A DNA stretch of 64,000 nucleotides from Aureobasidium sp. EXF-3400. Its lineage: Eukaryota; Ascomycota; Dothideomycetes; Dothideales; Saccotheciaceae. The stretch lies in NCBI GenBank assembly GCA_024195585.1, contig SWBL01000111.1, positions 80,171 to 144,170 of the forward strand, read 5' to 3'. The notes beneath the pieces were generated by a model. It had not been told where the DNA came from, did no database searches, and saw only the letters and a list, made by a program, of their open reading frames with translations. Made by a program: the position numbers and the translations under genes. How positions within the stretch are numbered: position 1 is the stretch's first letter; each line of letters starts with the position of its first letter. Below, one piece after another: positions 44,319 through 54,620 of the stretch.

Positions 44319-45739
44319 TCATGCAACAAAGCTCTCCCTCTTGACCTCCTTGCTGACCAACACCCCTCTGTCGTCTCCATCACTGGTTTGGCGTCGATGC
44401 GAGAAGATGGGTAATTCATATTTCGTGCCTGGTTGTTCCAGCCTGCGTCTGGGGTCGAAGCGGCGGAAGAATGCAGTCAACGGACGTGTGGGAGATGCAG
44501 GAGTATCAGAATGGCTGGAGTGTGCAGCCATCCCAGGTGCAGTCGAAGCTCTAGAACAAGTTGCTCGAGAACTACTCTTCAAGTCAGTATTCTGCTTCCA
44601 AGATAGACTTGCATTGATACTTGCCTGTCTGTTGCGATCCAAGAAGATTTCCTCCACAACGGTATTTTGCTGTTGTTAGTCGAGACCCCTCGTTGGGAAG
44701 ACTCACGACTATCCACCAACAGCACCGGGAACAATCTTCCCAACCCTGCTTTAACCAACCACTCTCTATACATACCCTTAGCATCCCTTCCCATGCCAAA
44801 GAAGAAGAATATCAAAAAGCCACAAGCGAGATTGATCCATCGATCGTAAAGGACAGTTGAAGGCATCACCACAGACGTGTTCCAAGTTTTTGGATCATGG
44901 AGTTCGCGGAAGTTGAATGGGTAGTTCTGGCGCGGGTATTGGGTGACGATAATGTAGATTTGGACGGGTGTGATGCCGAGGATGAGGATGGAAGCGGTGG
45001 CGAAGAGACGGAAGAAGCGACCACGTGTTGTGTTGCTGCTGGCGAGAATGCTGTTGAAGGAAGAGCGGTACTTGTGGAGGCGATAGATGACGAGGACTGT
45101 GAGAGAGGACATGATTAGAAGCGATTCTGGGAGCAGATGGGGACACTTTGACATACTTGCATAGTATAGAGCGATGGCATTGGCAATGATCGGAGGCAGG
45201 AAGAGGAGGACGAAGCTTGTCCAGCCCATCAAGCTCATTGGCTGACAACCCGAGACTCCAAGAAGAGCAAAACGGTTCAGCTGGACAATGTACTGGAGAA
45301 TCATGGTCAGAAGAGGAAGACCGACACACCAAGCCAGTTCAACGGCTCTGTTCCGTCTCTTTTGTGCCTTGGAGGGACCCAGTAAATTCTTGTCGGTGTT
45401 GAGCACTGCGGCCAAAGCACGCAGTAGACACAATATGGCAGCATTGAGTCCGGCAGTACGAGCACCCAATAGCTTAATCTCGACATCGCAGAGACCTTGA
45501 CCATCATACATATGTCGCATGTCGATGTATGGCCAGATGATAACATTGAGTATGCTGAAGAAGTTCATCAGCATGACCCAGAAGACCATACTGATAGCTG
45601 CCGTGTTGCGATTCCGGAGATGCCATATCAGTGGCGGGAAGTCGAGGATCAAGACGAATGGGGCTAGTACCGCGAGGATCACTCCTTGAGGTATGATGTG
45701 GTCTTCGATGATCAGGTAGTTCTCATCTTGTGAAGCCAT
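44319..45739 (-). CDS. STE3: Ste3, a-factor-type pheromone receptor (class D GPCR)
   Basis: Three exons: 45739-45157, 45096-44717 and 44669-44319, giving about 437 residues. Intron 1 (60 nt) is GTATGT...CACAG with a CTAAT branch; intron 2 (47 nt) ends CTAACAACAG. Seven hydrophobic segments are visible, from VILAVLAPFVLILDFPPLIWHL to WINLACGFLIFFFFGMG. Family-typical loops are RAVELAWCVGLPLLTMILQYIVQ, RLHKYRSSFNSILASSNTT and FRELHDPKTWNTSVV. The cytoplasmic tail contains RPLTAFFRRFDPRR near its end, as in other filamentous-fungal Ste3 proteins. Known role: plasma-membrane receptor for the lipopeptide pheromone, coupling to the G-protein/MAPK cascade that ends in Ste12. Both intron 1 and intron 2 are needed for the conserved frame; without intron 2 the tail ends in an unrelated stretch. 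Confidence 0.93.
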
Positions 45740-46774
45740 TGCTGCCGATTCGTTTAAACAAACGCCGGGCAGTGTTGAAAGGAGATTATGCGGAGCGAGA
45801 ACGACTTTGGAAAACAAAAGTAGATAACTGTGGTTCTTTGAAGAGTATGAAAGGAAGGGTTAATATGAAGAGCATAGTGGAAGAGTACTTGACTGAATAT
45901 TTGTCTGCTCAATAACTCCAATGAACCTCAATAACGTGAGACAGGACGAATAGGTTTGCTCGCTCTTGTCGCAGCAGACTCAAATGCTACAAATAGCAGG
46001 ACTGTATTGGAGAGCTTCTTATTGAGTCGTGACAACTGTTTCTCATTGCTGTTGGGCTAGTCCTTGTGTCTGAGAAGGCGGCGTTCACATACTTGCCGGA
46101 TTTGGTGCTCAATAGGAAAAACACCACCACCGAAGGCGGCGCGCGTTCACGAGGCGAGGCAGGCCCGGAGAAAGTATCGTTCCCAGGCAAATACGTTGCG
46201 GAAATATGGGTGATACATTTGCAAGAGAGTCGCGGATTGAGTTGACTTTGAGGTGCTCTTTGGTGGGAAGGTGCCTTGAAGGCGACGCCTACCAGATGTC
46301 CTGAGCGAGCTTCTCAAACTGAATATATAAACGATTTGATATAACTCTCAGACACGTACTGTTACTAGACAGAAAGAGCAATCGACTTAGGTTGAGCAGG
46401 ACGTGACAGTCGAGCATAGAGGGAGGTGACGCGTGACAGATAGGAGTGGGACAGACTTTTGTTTGTGTTCGCAGGCGGCAAGACTCGCGGCACTGCCTGG
46501 ATGAATACCTGTACTCACCATTACACATCCAGTGCGTGCGATATACCTGATGATGTTTGCTGCGAGTATATATGGGAAGGACGATGGAAACACGAAGCTG
46601 AATTCGTCAAGTTGTTGGACGAACGCGTTCGTGCCCAACAAGCATTTCCAACGATCGTGCTCAACAAGTGTCCCGAACGCGTATCAGTTCTTCCCTTCTC
46701 CCCTTCTCAACCTCAATCAATCCTTAGTGCAAACCAATCTTTCTATCTGGGAAAAATCATTCCCTTCAACTAAA
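45740..46774. promoter_or_regulatory. STE3 upstream region, no other gene seen
   Basis: About 1 kb that should contain the STE3 promoter and the 3' flank of the next minus-strand gene. A plus-strand frame of 104 codons (46459-46773) has no domain and is not supported. Confidence 0.5.
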
Positions 46775-47729
46775 CTATTCGAGTGTTTCCTCCACAACCT
46801 CTTCAACATCGAGATACAAAAGATCACTCAAGCGCTCCAACATCTTCTCCCTTTCCAGACCGCGTCTCTCGCTCAACTCTAAGAACCTCTTCCTATCCTT
46901 TACCCTCGGTAACAACACTGTTCCCCCAATATCCATCTCCTGAGTCACCGTAAAGCTCGCTCCGCCGCTTAATCTATACCTTCTTTGCTTCTGCTGTTCA
47001 GGCAGAGGGTCGTAAGTAAAGATCGTACCTTGACGATCAAACTCTGCACCGTCGGTCACGCAATCAGAGGGTAATCCAGAACAGTAAGGTATTTCTCCAG
47101 CATTGGCGAAGACTTGATGGAACTGGGTCGCCTGGAGCGAAGAGTTCAGACCTTGATCATCTGACCATGGACCCGTAGAGGTGTAAAGCAAGTTGAGCAT
47201 AGCAGCTTGACCTATTCCCCTCTTTGTCAGACTCTCTCATATCCAAAGATAGATAGAAGCAGCAAAGGAGCAAGGGCAGAAACTTACGAGCATCCTCCCC
47301 AACATCCACACACCTACTCACCGGCCCACCCCTCCTAACATTAACATCACCCTCCCCCGCCGTCTCAAACGGATACACACTACAAGCCATCCCCACCCTC
47401 TGACACCTATCCTCTCCATCCACCAACTCCGTGATCGTATCATTGACTCCAAAATAACAACCAGCATCGAATCTCCGAAACAACTCTGTCCAACCAATAG
47501 GGATACCAAGGGAAGTGTTCCAGGTGAGGGTGCTGCCGTAGCCGCGGCAATAGGCTCCGTAACACATGTTGGAGCATACGGAGGGGATGTTGAGAAGGGG
47601 GTCGGGGTTTCCGAGGCAGGACCAGAGGATTGTTGGGGGGTGGGGTCCGTTTGTTGCTTGTCGGGGGAGGAGAGGGGATGAGGTGGTGGAGTGGAGGAGG
47701 GAGAGAAAGGCAAACATAATGAGTTTCAT
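46775..47729 (-). CDS. Secreted NucA/NucB-like protein with altered signature
   Basis: Two exons, 47729-47288 and 47211-46775, with a 76-nt intron (GTAAGT, TCTGAC branch, AATAG), giving 292 residues. Signal peptide MKLIMFAFLSLLHSTTS, then a dibasic-like LLPRQ site. The body has the arrangement of fungal secreted NucA/NucB-type deoxyribonucleases: SNMCYGAYCRGYGSTLTWN, an RRFDAGCYFG segment, CSVYPFETAGEGD, VSRCVDVGEDARQ, then a C-terminal FHQVFANAGEIPYC. In catalytic members the motif is of the form D-E-Y-P-F-A; here it reads S-V-Y-P-F-E, lacking both acidic residues at the normal place. Family assignment is from remembered motif order, not a search. If correct, the protein may be catalytically altered or inactive. 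It may otherwise be only a Cys-rich secreted protein of similar fold. Confidence 0.65.
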
Positions 47730-48538
47730 CTTTTCTGATTCTGGTTGAGATGTGCGTAGAGGGCTTTGTCTTGCTAAGAGAGATAGGGGGAAGAGTCTGG
47801 GCGTGCAATGGATGTGAGGAGAGAGCTCGATACTTATGCTTGCATCTCTTCATTTAATTCGTCTTCTTGTCATCTGACAGAGCAGTCAGCGGACAAGACG
47901 CTTGTCACTCTCTCGTGGAGTAAGATATTTGTGAGCATCTGTGTCTCCCTCGAGATTGGAGCTTGTATTCTGAACGATGAAGTAAGTGTTGCAATCTAGC
48001 AGGTGCAATTGCCAGCGATCACAGTCTGCCTCTTCCCAAGTTTATATCTCGGGGACAATCGAAGCTATGACAAACTATGGAGTTAACACAGAGCGCAGGC
48101 AGCAAACAATTCTGGTGCAACAACGATTGTGATGTGTTTACTGTACAACATACAAGAAAGAAGGCAATTCGATCGATGGCAAAAACAAGTTTGCAGACAA
48201 AGCTGATCCGGTCAAACACCTCTAACTACCATTCAACTGAGACAAAATCAATACGTCTGCTCTTCCCTTCTTCGGTCTCAAAAGTTGTCCGTTCGTCATT
48301 CGGTTTCTTTGCTGTCCGAGATGTCTGTACCATGGTGTATCAAGTTTCAATAGAACAACCTCTAGGAACCTGGACACTATATATGTATACTGCTCAATTG
48401 AAACTTCTGCATGGGATATCTGCAGCTCTGCGGTTTATGTGCCGTGGAGAAGTTTACCCTTTACCATATTTTTGCCCTTATTGTCTGACCGGCGGTTCAG
48501 GTCGTCCGTTGGCTGGTTCGTTCCGCCTTGGGTGACCA
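47730..48538. other. Intergenic, no gene seen
   Basis: 809 bp between the NucA/NucB-like gene start and the kinase 3' end. A 152-codon plus-strand frame (48077-48535) has no recognisable features. Confidence 0.5.
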
Positions 48539-50200
48539 CTAAGTAGTCCTGTCCCAGTCTCTATCGCAAAACCACTCAGGCAATCTCTGCACCTCCTCTT
48601 CGACTCCAGCCTCTCCCCTAACCTCTCTGACCGCGGTCCCCAAAAGCGTCCTAGCACTGGGTCTCCCCAAGGGCCTATACGCCAAACACCTCCTGACCCA
48701 CTTGACCACACTCTCTCCATACACCGCTCCCATATCCTGCCACTGTGAAACTTTTTCCTTACCTTCCCACTCCTTTCCACCTCTTTCCCTCTCATACTCA
48801 AAAAATAAGAATCTCATCACAGCGCCCAAGCCCCAGATATTAGACTTGGTAGTCAAGACAACATTGTTCTTGACGCCACCTGCGGCTGCGAAGTGGAAGC
48901 GACTGATCAGTGAGGTAGGAGCATCAGAGGCTTCTCTGACCTCAGGGGCAGCGTACCTGTACGTGCCTCGGGGACCTCTGATATGGGATTTTACTCCCGC
49001 GGCGCCAAAATCGGCTAATACGATATCTGGATATGTGGATGCAGATGATGATGGGTCCAAAGGCCAGCGGAGAAAGATATTCTCTGGTTTAATGTCGTTG
49101 TGGAGGATTGGTTGCCAGTTGTTGTTATTGCCGGGAAGGTATCTACGCTCGAGAGAACCAGAAGGGGTGAGAATAAGGCCGTGGTGTAGGTATGCAAGAG
49201 CTGCGGACAAAGAGACGAAGACATGGGTGGCGAGCGATCTTGGTATCCTGTCACCGTGCTTGATGCATCGGCTGTTAAGATCCCAGAGGTCGCCGCCATC
49301 ACAATACTCCATCTGGAGGATGTGGATCGGAATGCCCGCTACTGCGTTCGAAGTGACGCAGTTGAACAGCTGTAGGATATTGGGATGAGGGTACAGGTTC
49401 GTTCTTAGCTTGCCAAGCAGGATATAGGCTTCGTTGGACATGACGCCGTGCTCAGGGTGAGAGACTAGAGACTTGGCTCTCGTGATTGTCTTGAAGACAT
49501 AGAGCTTCCGAGGTCGTTTGGTGTGGATGTGTTGCATGACTAAACAGGAAGAGGCTTCGCCGCCAGATGGTAGCATTCTCTTGGCCACAAAGGCGTGCTC
49601 CATGGGTCCGAACCTGTCAAAGTCTCCGTAGTCGCCTTCATAGTAGATCAAGGGAAAGATGACAGAATTGAGCTTGGCTATCTCGTCCAAGCCCCTGCAG
49701 TTGCAGAGCCACAGTTTGTGGAAGATGAGGTGGGTGAAAGAGCGTTGCTGTATAACATCCTGCACAAGATATCGGATGGATAGTCCGAAAGTGGTGTCAC
49801 TCGAAGATGAAGGAAGCTTTTCGGTGGTTGCTGTATGTGAGCCTGCGGATGCAAAGATCCGCCGGACTACAGCAACAATCTCTGCTTGCAAACCTCCTGC
49901 CTGACGCAAGAGCAAATTTCTGCCTTTGTAAAAGAAGTTGGAGATAATTGAAACAGATTCTTGAATGCGCCAATAGATTATGGAAAGAATTGAATGTCGG
50001 AGCCAAGGCTTAGCCTGGGTATTGACAAATGTCTTGCTGTCATGAACGAGATTTTTGGCCGTACATCGAGGGCATAAACAAGAGGGAACCGGTCCTCCAT
50101 CCAATCTACAGCTGGGACGATGTTTGTGTCTGGCGCCAGCACCAGTTTTATTAGGAAGAGGAAGATTGATCATGAAGGAAAGAAATGAACCGAAAGACAA
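48539..50200 (-). CDS. Divergent Ser/Thr protein kinase, non-RD type
   Basis: 553 residues, no intron needed. The N-terminal 200 residues are unrecognised and contain hydrophobic and basic stretches but no clear membrane anchor. A kinase domain spans roughly residues 200-520. The putative VAIK-type lysine is in LYVFKTI and a helix-C glutamate in SNEAYILLGKL. The catalytic loop is ILHNDIKPENIFL, followed by VLADFGAAG (DFG), then GTYRYAAPE. The catalytic loop has Asn where most kinases have Arg (HND instead of HRD), and no normal glycine-rich loop is visible. Between N-lobe and catalytic loop there is an insertion rich in Asn (NNNNW). It could be an active non-RD kinase or a specialised fungal kinase-like protein. 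Substrate unknown. The start could also be the Met 9 codons later. Confidence 0.8.
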   Translation of the reverse strand: MSFGSFLSFMINLPLPNKTGAGARHKHRPSCRLDGGPVPSCLCPRCTAKNLVHDSKTFVNTQAKPWLRHSILSIIYWRIQESVSIISNFFYKGRNLLLRQAGGLQAEIVAVVRRIFASAGSHTATTEKLPSSSSDTTFGLSIRYLVQDVIQQRSFTHLIFHKLWLCNCRGLDEIAKLNSVIFPLIYYEGDYGDFDRFGPMEHAFVAKRMLPSGGEASSCLVMQHIHTKRPRKLYVFKTITRAKSLVSHPEHGVMSNEAYILLGKLRTNLYPHPNILQLFNCVTSNAVAGIPIHILQMEYCDGGDLWDLNSRCIKHGDRIPRSLATHVFVSLSAALAYLHHGLILTPSGSLERRYLPGNNNNWQPILHNDIKPENIFLRWPLDPSSSASTYPDIVLADFGAAGVKSHIRGPRGTYRYAAPEVREASDAPTSLISRFHFAAAGGVKNNVVLTTKSNIWGLGAVMRFLFFEYERERGGKEWEGKEKVSQWQDMGAVYGESVVKWVRRCLAYRPLGRPSARTLLGTAVREVRGEAGVEEEVQRLPEWFCDRDWDRTT

Positions 50201-51764
50201 GAGATTGAGCTATTGAGAGCAGTCATCTGAATGCCTGGCCTACCTTTATGTGCCTAACTTACAGCAATGTGGATATATGCAATGGTATTGTATGCTTCTA
50301 CCTGTCTCGGGCATGTCTCTAGTCAAGAAAATGAAGGTGAGGTGAGGAAGACAACTACATTGTCTTAGCAGAACAATGATGACTTAAAAAGTATTATGGG
50401 AACAGAAACATGCTTATTCGATATCGACTCCGAAACGTTGAGCATGTTGAAAATAGTGAGTGAACGTCAGGCAGAAAGACAGGAATCGAACACATGAGAC
50501 TGAGACATGGTCAGACGTGTGCATGCAGTTTGTGCGACAAGGAGAGATCGAGTGATGACGTGGATTCAGGCGTGATAGACAAGCTGATCAGAAAGAGCAG
50601 CGTGTTGATAGACGGCCTTGAGAACCTGAAAGGTCATCGGGTTCCTGAAATCAAGAGAAGGATTGCGACGACGGACGGGCACATGACACGGACAGGACCA
50701 GTTGTGAGAGCGAATCGGGAATTTTTGCATGCGCCAATGCATGCACAATGAGCGTCATGGCTGGCGAGAACTTGTTTCAAGTTGACGATCAGGCCGAATG
50801 TCGACAGGAAGTTTCTGGCAAAAGACGTCGCATCGGGGCTGTGAATGCTGTGATATGTCTATCAAAGCCATGTCTGAATGCAATTGGTACAAGCCGAGTT
50901 TCTGTTATCAAGAGATGCAGCGTGACGGCGGGAATGATGGAGTTGATGCTTTTCTTAGGTTGTTATCGCCACCCGGAAACAAAATGGAAGCCGCAAAGCG
51001 CTTGGCTCCTGCAGCAGGGACGTTTGAGTTTTGCGGCGAATGCCAACGGGTCTCCGCTTTGATTGAAGATGGACGTGCAAACATGGTGAAGAGTCTTATG
51101 ATGTTGCTGACCGACGACGATAGATAGAAATATAGCACGTCATTCTAAGCAGGTATTGGAGTGATGGACAGGCAGCAAAGGTGGTACGGGGGGCTGCAGG
51201 CAGATTAGGAGTGTTCAAAGAGGCGGCCTGTTGTTTTGTCCGTAGCAAGCAGGCGCAAACATTAAGACCCTGTTCCATATTGGAAGGAGTCAATAGTTTG
51301 AGATGGAGTAAAGCCACGATTGCATGCCAGCAACAGCCTTTTGAGTAAACAAGGACAAGAAGATTTGTACTACAAGTAGAACGAAGTGGAGGAAAACAGT
51401 TATAGCCGTTATTGTTAGGAGAAGGCTTCCAGAAGTGTGGTTTCCCTGTCGGATTTGAGTCTGTGTTGACACGCGGTTCCCCTTTTGCAAGAGCTTCTGT
51501 GTGTTGACCGCAATCTCGCTCCCGCATCCATCCCATGCACATGCACTAACATCACAACCACTCTTCCGACAATCATCTTCCTCCTCCGCGACTCACTTTG
51601 CATCCCCATACACACAACCTACTATCTACCGTCACTTCTCCACTCGCCCGACTGCCTCTACCAACTACACCCAGACGCCGCCTTGACGAGATTTGCAACC
51701 ATCTGGTAGCCACAGCGCTCAACCACGACGACACGACCGACAATCCCCTCTGTCTCGGCCCAAC
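50201..51764. other. Intergenic, no gene supported
   Basis: About 1.6 kb. Two plus-strand frames (50494-50751 and 50798-51127) have CxxC-type cysteine pairs but no domain I can name. The last 250 bp before KNR4 are strongly CT/CA-rich, a typical leader. Confidence 0.45.
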
Positions 51765-53432
51765 ATGGCGAACGGGTAAGCATCAACAACTGCGCATGCC
51801 GACTGCTCGCTGCCGAAGCCTTGCAAACAACATGTCTTCACAAGCATTTCGCAACACGATGGCTAATCCTCTCCATGCAGCATCACCGGAGTTTGGCGCT
51901 CCTTTTGGCACACCATGACGTCCAATGACCGACATGCCTCGCCCGACATGCCCTACCGTACCGGCGCTCACACTCCCCTCGCTCAGAGTCGGCACGCTCC
52001 CCTGACTTCGGTCGCTACTGCTGCTGAGTCTCGCACCGACCTCAACAACCCTTACGCTCAAGACAATGATTTCATGCCCGCCAATGGTCGCATGTCGCCA
52101 AACGGCCCTTACTCGCCCGGCCTCCGTTCCACAATGCAGCGCCAGTCCAGCTCAGGGAACCTCGAGGGCGTCGGTCAAGGCGAGATCCAAATGCAGAGTT
52201 TCTCTGAAGGTCTCCCTCCCCCACCGCCTGTCGGTCACTCATGGAGACGCATCGACCAATGGGCCGAGAACAACCACGAAGAGCTGTTCGAGAACTTGTG
52301 TGAAGGCTGCACTCAGAACGATGTTAACGAACTCGAACACGAGCTTGACTGCACACTACCCATGGAGATGCGCGAATCGCTGATGATCCACGACGGTCAG
52401 GAACGCGGCGGTAGACCCACCGGTATTCTCTTTGGCTGCATGTTGCTCGACTGTGAGGAAATCGTCCAAGAGTGGAAACAGTGGGCTCGCGTTGGCGACG
52501 ACTACCTCCGCGCTTCGTCCGCTCCCTTTGCAGCCCCTCAAGTCCCCAACAAGGCCTTCGCTGGCTCTTCTACCCAACCCTCGGCCACTTCCTCTTCTCA
52601 ATCTGCTTCGGGCGCTGGCTGGCGTTCTGAGCTCATGTCAAAACAGGACTCGCACCCTCCAAACGCCGTGCAAAAAGCCTACGTCCACCCCGGATGGATT
52701 CCTGTCGCAAGAGATTGGGGCGGTAACAACATTTGTATCGATCTGGCCCCTGGTCCCGCTGGAAAATGGGGTCAAGTCATTCTGATTGGTCGCGACTACG
52801 ACTGCAAATACGTTGTCGCTCGTTCGTGGTCTGCTTTCTTGGCCAGCGTCGCCGATGATTTCAGCACTCCCAAGGCCATCGTTAACGAAGATTCTGGCGA
52901 GCTCACTCTTCACGAATTCAAAAACCAAAATGTCGATCCTTCGTACATGGACATCCTGCGCTGGCGCACCGACCAAAAGTACGGCCGCCGCATTCCCAAG
53001 GGTGCCCGCCCTCAGCAGCCCCTCCGCATCAACAGCAACGTCAAGAACGAGTTCAGCAGTCTCAACGGCTTCTCTCCTTACGCCTCTCCCACTGGCAGCG
53101 ATCGTGGCCGCAGCCCTCAGCGCTTCTCCAGCAATGGCAAGGCTCCTGCAAACCAGAGCCCGCGAGGCCACGTGAGCAGCCCTCTTGCTCGCGTCGCTGA
53201 AGAATCCGCTCCCACTCTTAACACCGACAACCTTGACGCCGTACTCGTGTCCTCGAAGAGCAACGACAACTTACTCAGCATGGACTCGCCGCTCCCTCCC
53301 ACTATCGAGACTTTCGCCGATCAAGACCGCAAGGATCAGAAGGAAAAGGCCGACTCGGCCATCACATCTTCCGACGAAGCGACAAAGGGCGGTGCAGCCG
53401 ATGCCGAAGAGATGAAGACTGTTGAGATCTAG
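51765..53432 (+). CDS. KNR4: Knr4/Smi1 family cell-wall and signalling regulator
   Basis: Two exons: a tiny first coding exon of 11 nt (51765-51775, ATGGCGAACGG) and 51881-53432, with a 105-nt intron (GTAAGC, GCTAAT branch, ATGCAG), giving about 520 residues. The splice joins MANG to ITGVWRSFWHTMTSNDRHASPDMPYRTG, matching the start of filamentous-fungal Knr4 (short hydrophobic N-terminus, then T-S-x-DRHAS). The SMI1/KNR4 domain spans residues of about 130-340 (IDQWAENNHEELFENLCEGCT, CTLPMEMRESLMIHDGQE, VHPGWIPVARDWGGNNICIDL, WGQVILIGRDYDCKYVVARSW). The C-terminal 170 residues are low-complexity Ser/Pro/Asp-rich. Known role in yeast: links calcineurin/PKC signalling to beta-glucan synthesis. 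The alternative start at 51915 would lose the conserved N-terminus. Confidence 0.93.
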
Positions 53433-54620
53433 ACTGTCTCAATGTTCACATAAAAAGGAGGAATCAACAACACCTCCAAACACTCAATGCAGAGAGAACA
53501 GGCAAGCAATGGCCTACCATCTCAGGTCTGGACTCGTCTTTTCGCTTGTACCTTTTAGACAACCCCTATTTTCTGTTTTCCATCTTCGTTTTGGTTTGCG
53601 ACAGGGTTTGGGTTCATCAGGATGTTTTGTTGCAGAGACAACATTTCTTACATCCACAGAGCGAGGCCTCATTTTCATCTTATTGTTTGAGAGAGGTCAA
53701 GGCGTTTTTCTGGTGCGATTTCTTATCAACCTGCCATATTATTTTCGTCTTTCACAAGTTTGTTTTTTCACTCCAGATCCAGTTGCATTCAGAAGCATGG
53801 GATGGGTTTTGTTCGGGCAGCGGAGAGGCTCCATAATCGAGAGTCTAAATACAACGCAGAACGAAATACCAAAAATTGATATACATGATTACTTCTTCCC
53901 ACTTCGAAATTCTACTTGTTAAGAGACATATTGGATTGATAACAGAATTCTTGTCGGAAGCTCATCTTTGAAAAGTCGATTATCTAAGTTTGAGCCTCCC
54001 ACGAACCGTTCGATCCCATGAGCTGCTGCTTCACCTCACGACCTTGTCATTGGAACAGAAGCAGCCGTCAGTGTTCTTCCTCTTGACGTGGATCATTCGA
54101 ACTCATGTATAACGTGTACTTAGACAAGGACAAGAGATCCCCAGTTCATATGTCGCGGGGTGACTGTGATATTCCTTCTGTAAATGGCTCGGTACTTAGC
54201 ATCTCAGTTGAATGGGATCCGACACTTCGACCACCGGCGGGTCAGAAAGAGAAAAGATGCAAGAGAGAGAGAGAGAGAGAGATGTAGCAAAGACAGATGG
54301 TAAGATAAGGCACAGGTGTCGAAACGGGAAGGAACAACAACCCCTAAAAACAAAGACATTGAAAAGTGAAAAAGAATGATGTGAGGTAAATATGTTCAAT
54401 GTTTAATGATCTTGAATATTCCAAGTCGATGCCATAACGGCAAGTAAAATCTATATACAAGTAACAACAAAAAAAGGCTTGATGCGGTCTAAACCAATTC
54501 AAGCGAGTGAAAATAAGATCGAGGTCTCGACTCCTCAACGACAAAGGTCCGGTCACGATATACCAGTATCGTTCGTCCAAAGACTCTTTAGCCAAATGTC
54601 CAAGATGCAACGACGGACGT
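53433..54620. other. Convergent 3' flanks, no gene seen
   Basis: T-rich sequence after KNR4 (53520-53770) is consistent with a long 3' UTR. A short GA microsatellite lies near 54262-54282. No gene is recognised. Confidence 0.55.

Noticed and set aside
46459..46773. 104-codon plus-strand frame with several Cys
   Set aside because: No signal peptide and no conserved pattern; it overlaps the 3' flank of the NucA/NucB-like gene.
48077..48535. 152-codon frame on the plus strand
   Set aside because: No recognisable protein feature; it sits in the gap between two minus-strand genes.
50494..51127. Two short plus-strand frames with CxxC pairs
   Set aside because: Considered as a decayed zinc-binding gene, but no motif spacing matches a known domain and the frames do not join by clear splice sites.
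54262..54282. GA microsatellite
   Set aside because: Ordinary simple sequence in a 3' flank; not worth a separate finding.
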